This document shows positions 22,728-23,302 of a stretch of DNA of 23,302 nt, in pieces; the stretch's first letter is position 1, and each line of letters begins with the position of its first letter. Made by a program: the position numbers and the translations under genes. Origin of the DNA: CAUVKI01 sp963552605 (GTDB lineage: Bacteria > Bacillota > Clostridia > Tissierellales > Peptoniphilaceae); the NCBI GenBank assembly GCA_963552605.1, contig CAUVKI010000032.1, forward strand, positions 1-23,302. Direction: 5' to 3'. The notes beneath the pieces were generated by a model. That model did not search any database. It had not been told where the DNA came from and saw nothing but the letters and a program-made list of their open reading frames with translations.

Positions 22728-23189
22728 ATGAAACGCAAGTTGTTTCTGTTGGTAGCCGTAGTTTTGTTGTTTGCTGAATTGGCAGCACCCACAGCGCAAG
22801 CGGCAAGAGTTTTCTCTGTTGAGAGTGAGGTTGAGACAGTAAGAGCAGGTAATTACTTGTTTTCCAAACCTATACGCAGGCTTAATTCTCTTGACGGAAT
22901 TATGGCATCAACATCCGTCTACTCCGGTAGCTGCTCCGGAAGTGAAAGACATATTACGTCCGTGAGAGTGTTCTGCAATGTGAGTTGGGGCAGTTCTCCA
23001 TATATTTTGGAGATAAGATCCCCTGGAGGTAGAGTCGTGAGCAGATGGTGCGGCACTTCCACCACCTCATACAATTTTTCGGATTTTGACGGAGAAGATC
23101 CCAGAGGTAACTGGACTGTGTCGATCAGGACACAAGGAAAAGTGACCACTATGAGCGGATCTCTTACCGTAAGATACACTTTCCAGTAA
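22728..23189 (+). CDS. Small secreted protein with a P-domain-like beta fold
   Basis: A 153-aa protein with GAAGGAGG before the ATG. The signal peptide is clear (KRKLFLLVAVVLLFAEL, predicted cut after AQA at residue 25), so the product is exported. The C-terminal part, YILEIRSPGGRVVSRWCG, then FSDFDGEDPRGNWTVSIRTQ and SGSLTVRYTF, follows the pattern of P/Homo-B-type (proprotein convertase) beta-sandwich domains. In those, a SP.G turn is followed by F.GE.P.G.W.L. No protease domain is attached. The sigma-28-like promoter suggests a link to motility or late flagellar genes. The precise role is unknown, and the domain assignment is by pattern only. Confidence 0.65.
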   Translation: MKRKLFLLVAVVLLFAELAAPTAQAARVFSVESEVETVRAGNYLFSKPIRRLNSLDGIMASTSVYSGSCSGSERHITSVRVFCNVSWGSSPYILEIRSPGGRVVSRWCGTSTTSYNFSDFDGEDPRGNWTVSIRTQGKVTTMSGSLTVRYTFQ

Positions 23190-23210
23190 TATATAAGGAG
23201 GTGATAAAGA

Positions 23211-23302
23211 ATGTATATAAGCAAATACTCCCTTTATGCAAGCTTGCTGCTTAACAATTTCAACAATCCCCGTAATAATCAAAGAAGCACCATCGATAAG
23301 AA
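23211..23302 (+). CDS. Unrecognised protein, 5' end only (cut by window edge)
   Basis: An ATG at 23211 follows a very strong AAGGAGGTGAT with 9-nt spacing. Thirty codons are visible without a stop, starting MYISKYSLYASLLLNN and then Asn/Arg-rich. There is no clear signal peptide. The gene begins 21 nt after the P-domain-like gene, so the two are probably co-transcribed from the sigma-28-like promoter. Too little is present to assign a family. Confidence 0.65.
   Translation, partial: MYISKYSLYASLLLNNFNNPRNNQRSTIDK

Overview
The window reads as a chromosomal segment of a low-GC, Gram-positive-type anaerobe (Bacillota, Clostridia-like). Supporting signs are AGGAGG ribosome binding sites, TTG/GTG starts on conserved genes, lipoproteins with lipoboxes, a Gram-positive-length S12, ECF-type transport and a TPP riboswitch. 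A sigma-28-like promoter near the right end hints at a motile species. The genus cannot be fixed from the sequence alone.

Layout. (1) 1-256, minus: the 5' part of an Rpn/PDDEXK_2-type nuclease, cut by the window edge. (2) 409-3436, plus: a sigma-A promoter, a TPP riboswitch with an intrinsic terminator, then a YkoF/MTH1187-type thiamine-binding protein and a ThiX-ThiY-ThiZ ABC importer, probably for the thiamine pyrimidine (HMP). (3) 3448-8091, plus: a promoter and a hairpin-bearing leader, a TlpA/ResA-like lipoprotein whose CxxC is SxxS, ddl and murF (the two consecutive D-Ala-D-Ala steps of peptidoglycan synthesis), and a DHH-family phosphoesterase. (4) About 8116-11045, plus: a CofE-like ligase and a secreted leucine-rich-repeat (BspA-type) protein, closed by a bidirectional terminator. 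(5) 17899-11131, minus: a promoter overlapped by a perfect dyad, a structured leader with a candidate 36-codon leader ORF and internal terminator, then an EcfA-EcfA-EcfT fusion, an MptD/Trep_Strep-type S component and two exporter-fold ABC half-transporters. (6) 18146-22585, plus: the str operon rpsL-rpsG-fusA-tuf with a near-consensus promoter and a strong terminator. (7) 22598-23302, plus: a sigma-28-like promoter, a structured leader, a secreted P-domain-like beta protein and the start of another gene.

How they work together. Unit 2 is a self-contained salvage system that shuts off when TPP is plentiful. Unit 3 couples cell-wall precursor synthesis to an exported, apparently redox-dead thioredoxin-fold lipoprotein. 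Unit 5 is the most distinctive block. It combines a complete ECF module with a YbtPQ/IrtAB-like pair of ABC half-transporters. That combination resembles, from memory, ECF-linked haem uptake loci of streptococci and lactobacilli, and here it carries layered promoter and leader control. Unit 7 may belong to a motility regulon.
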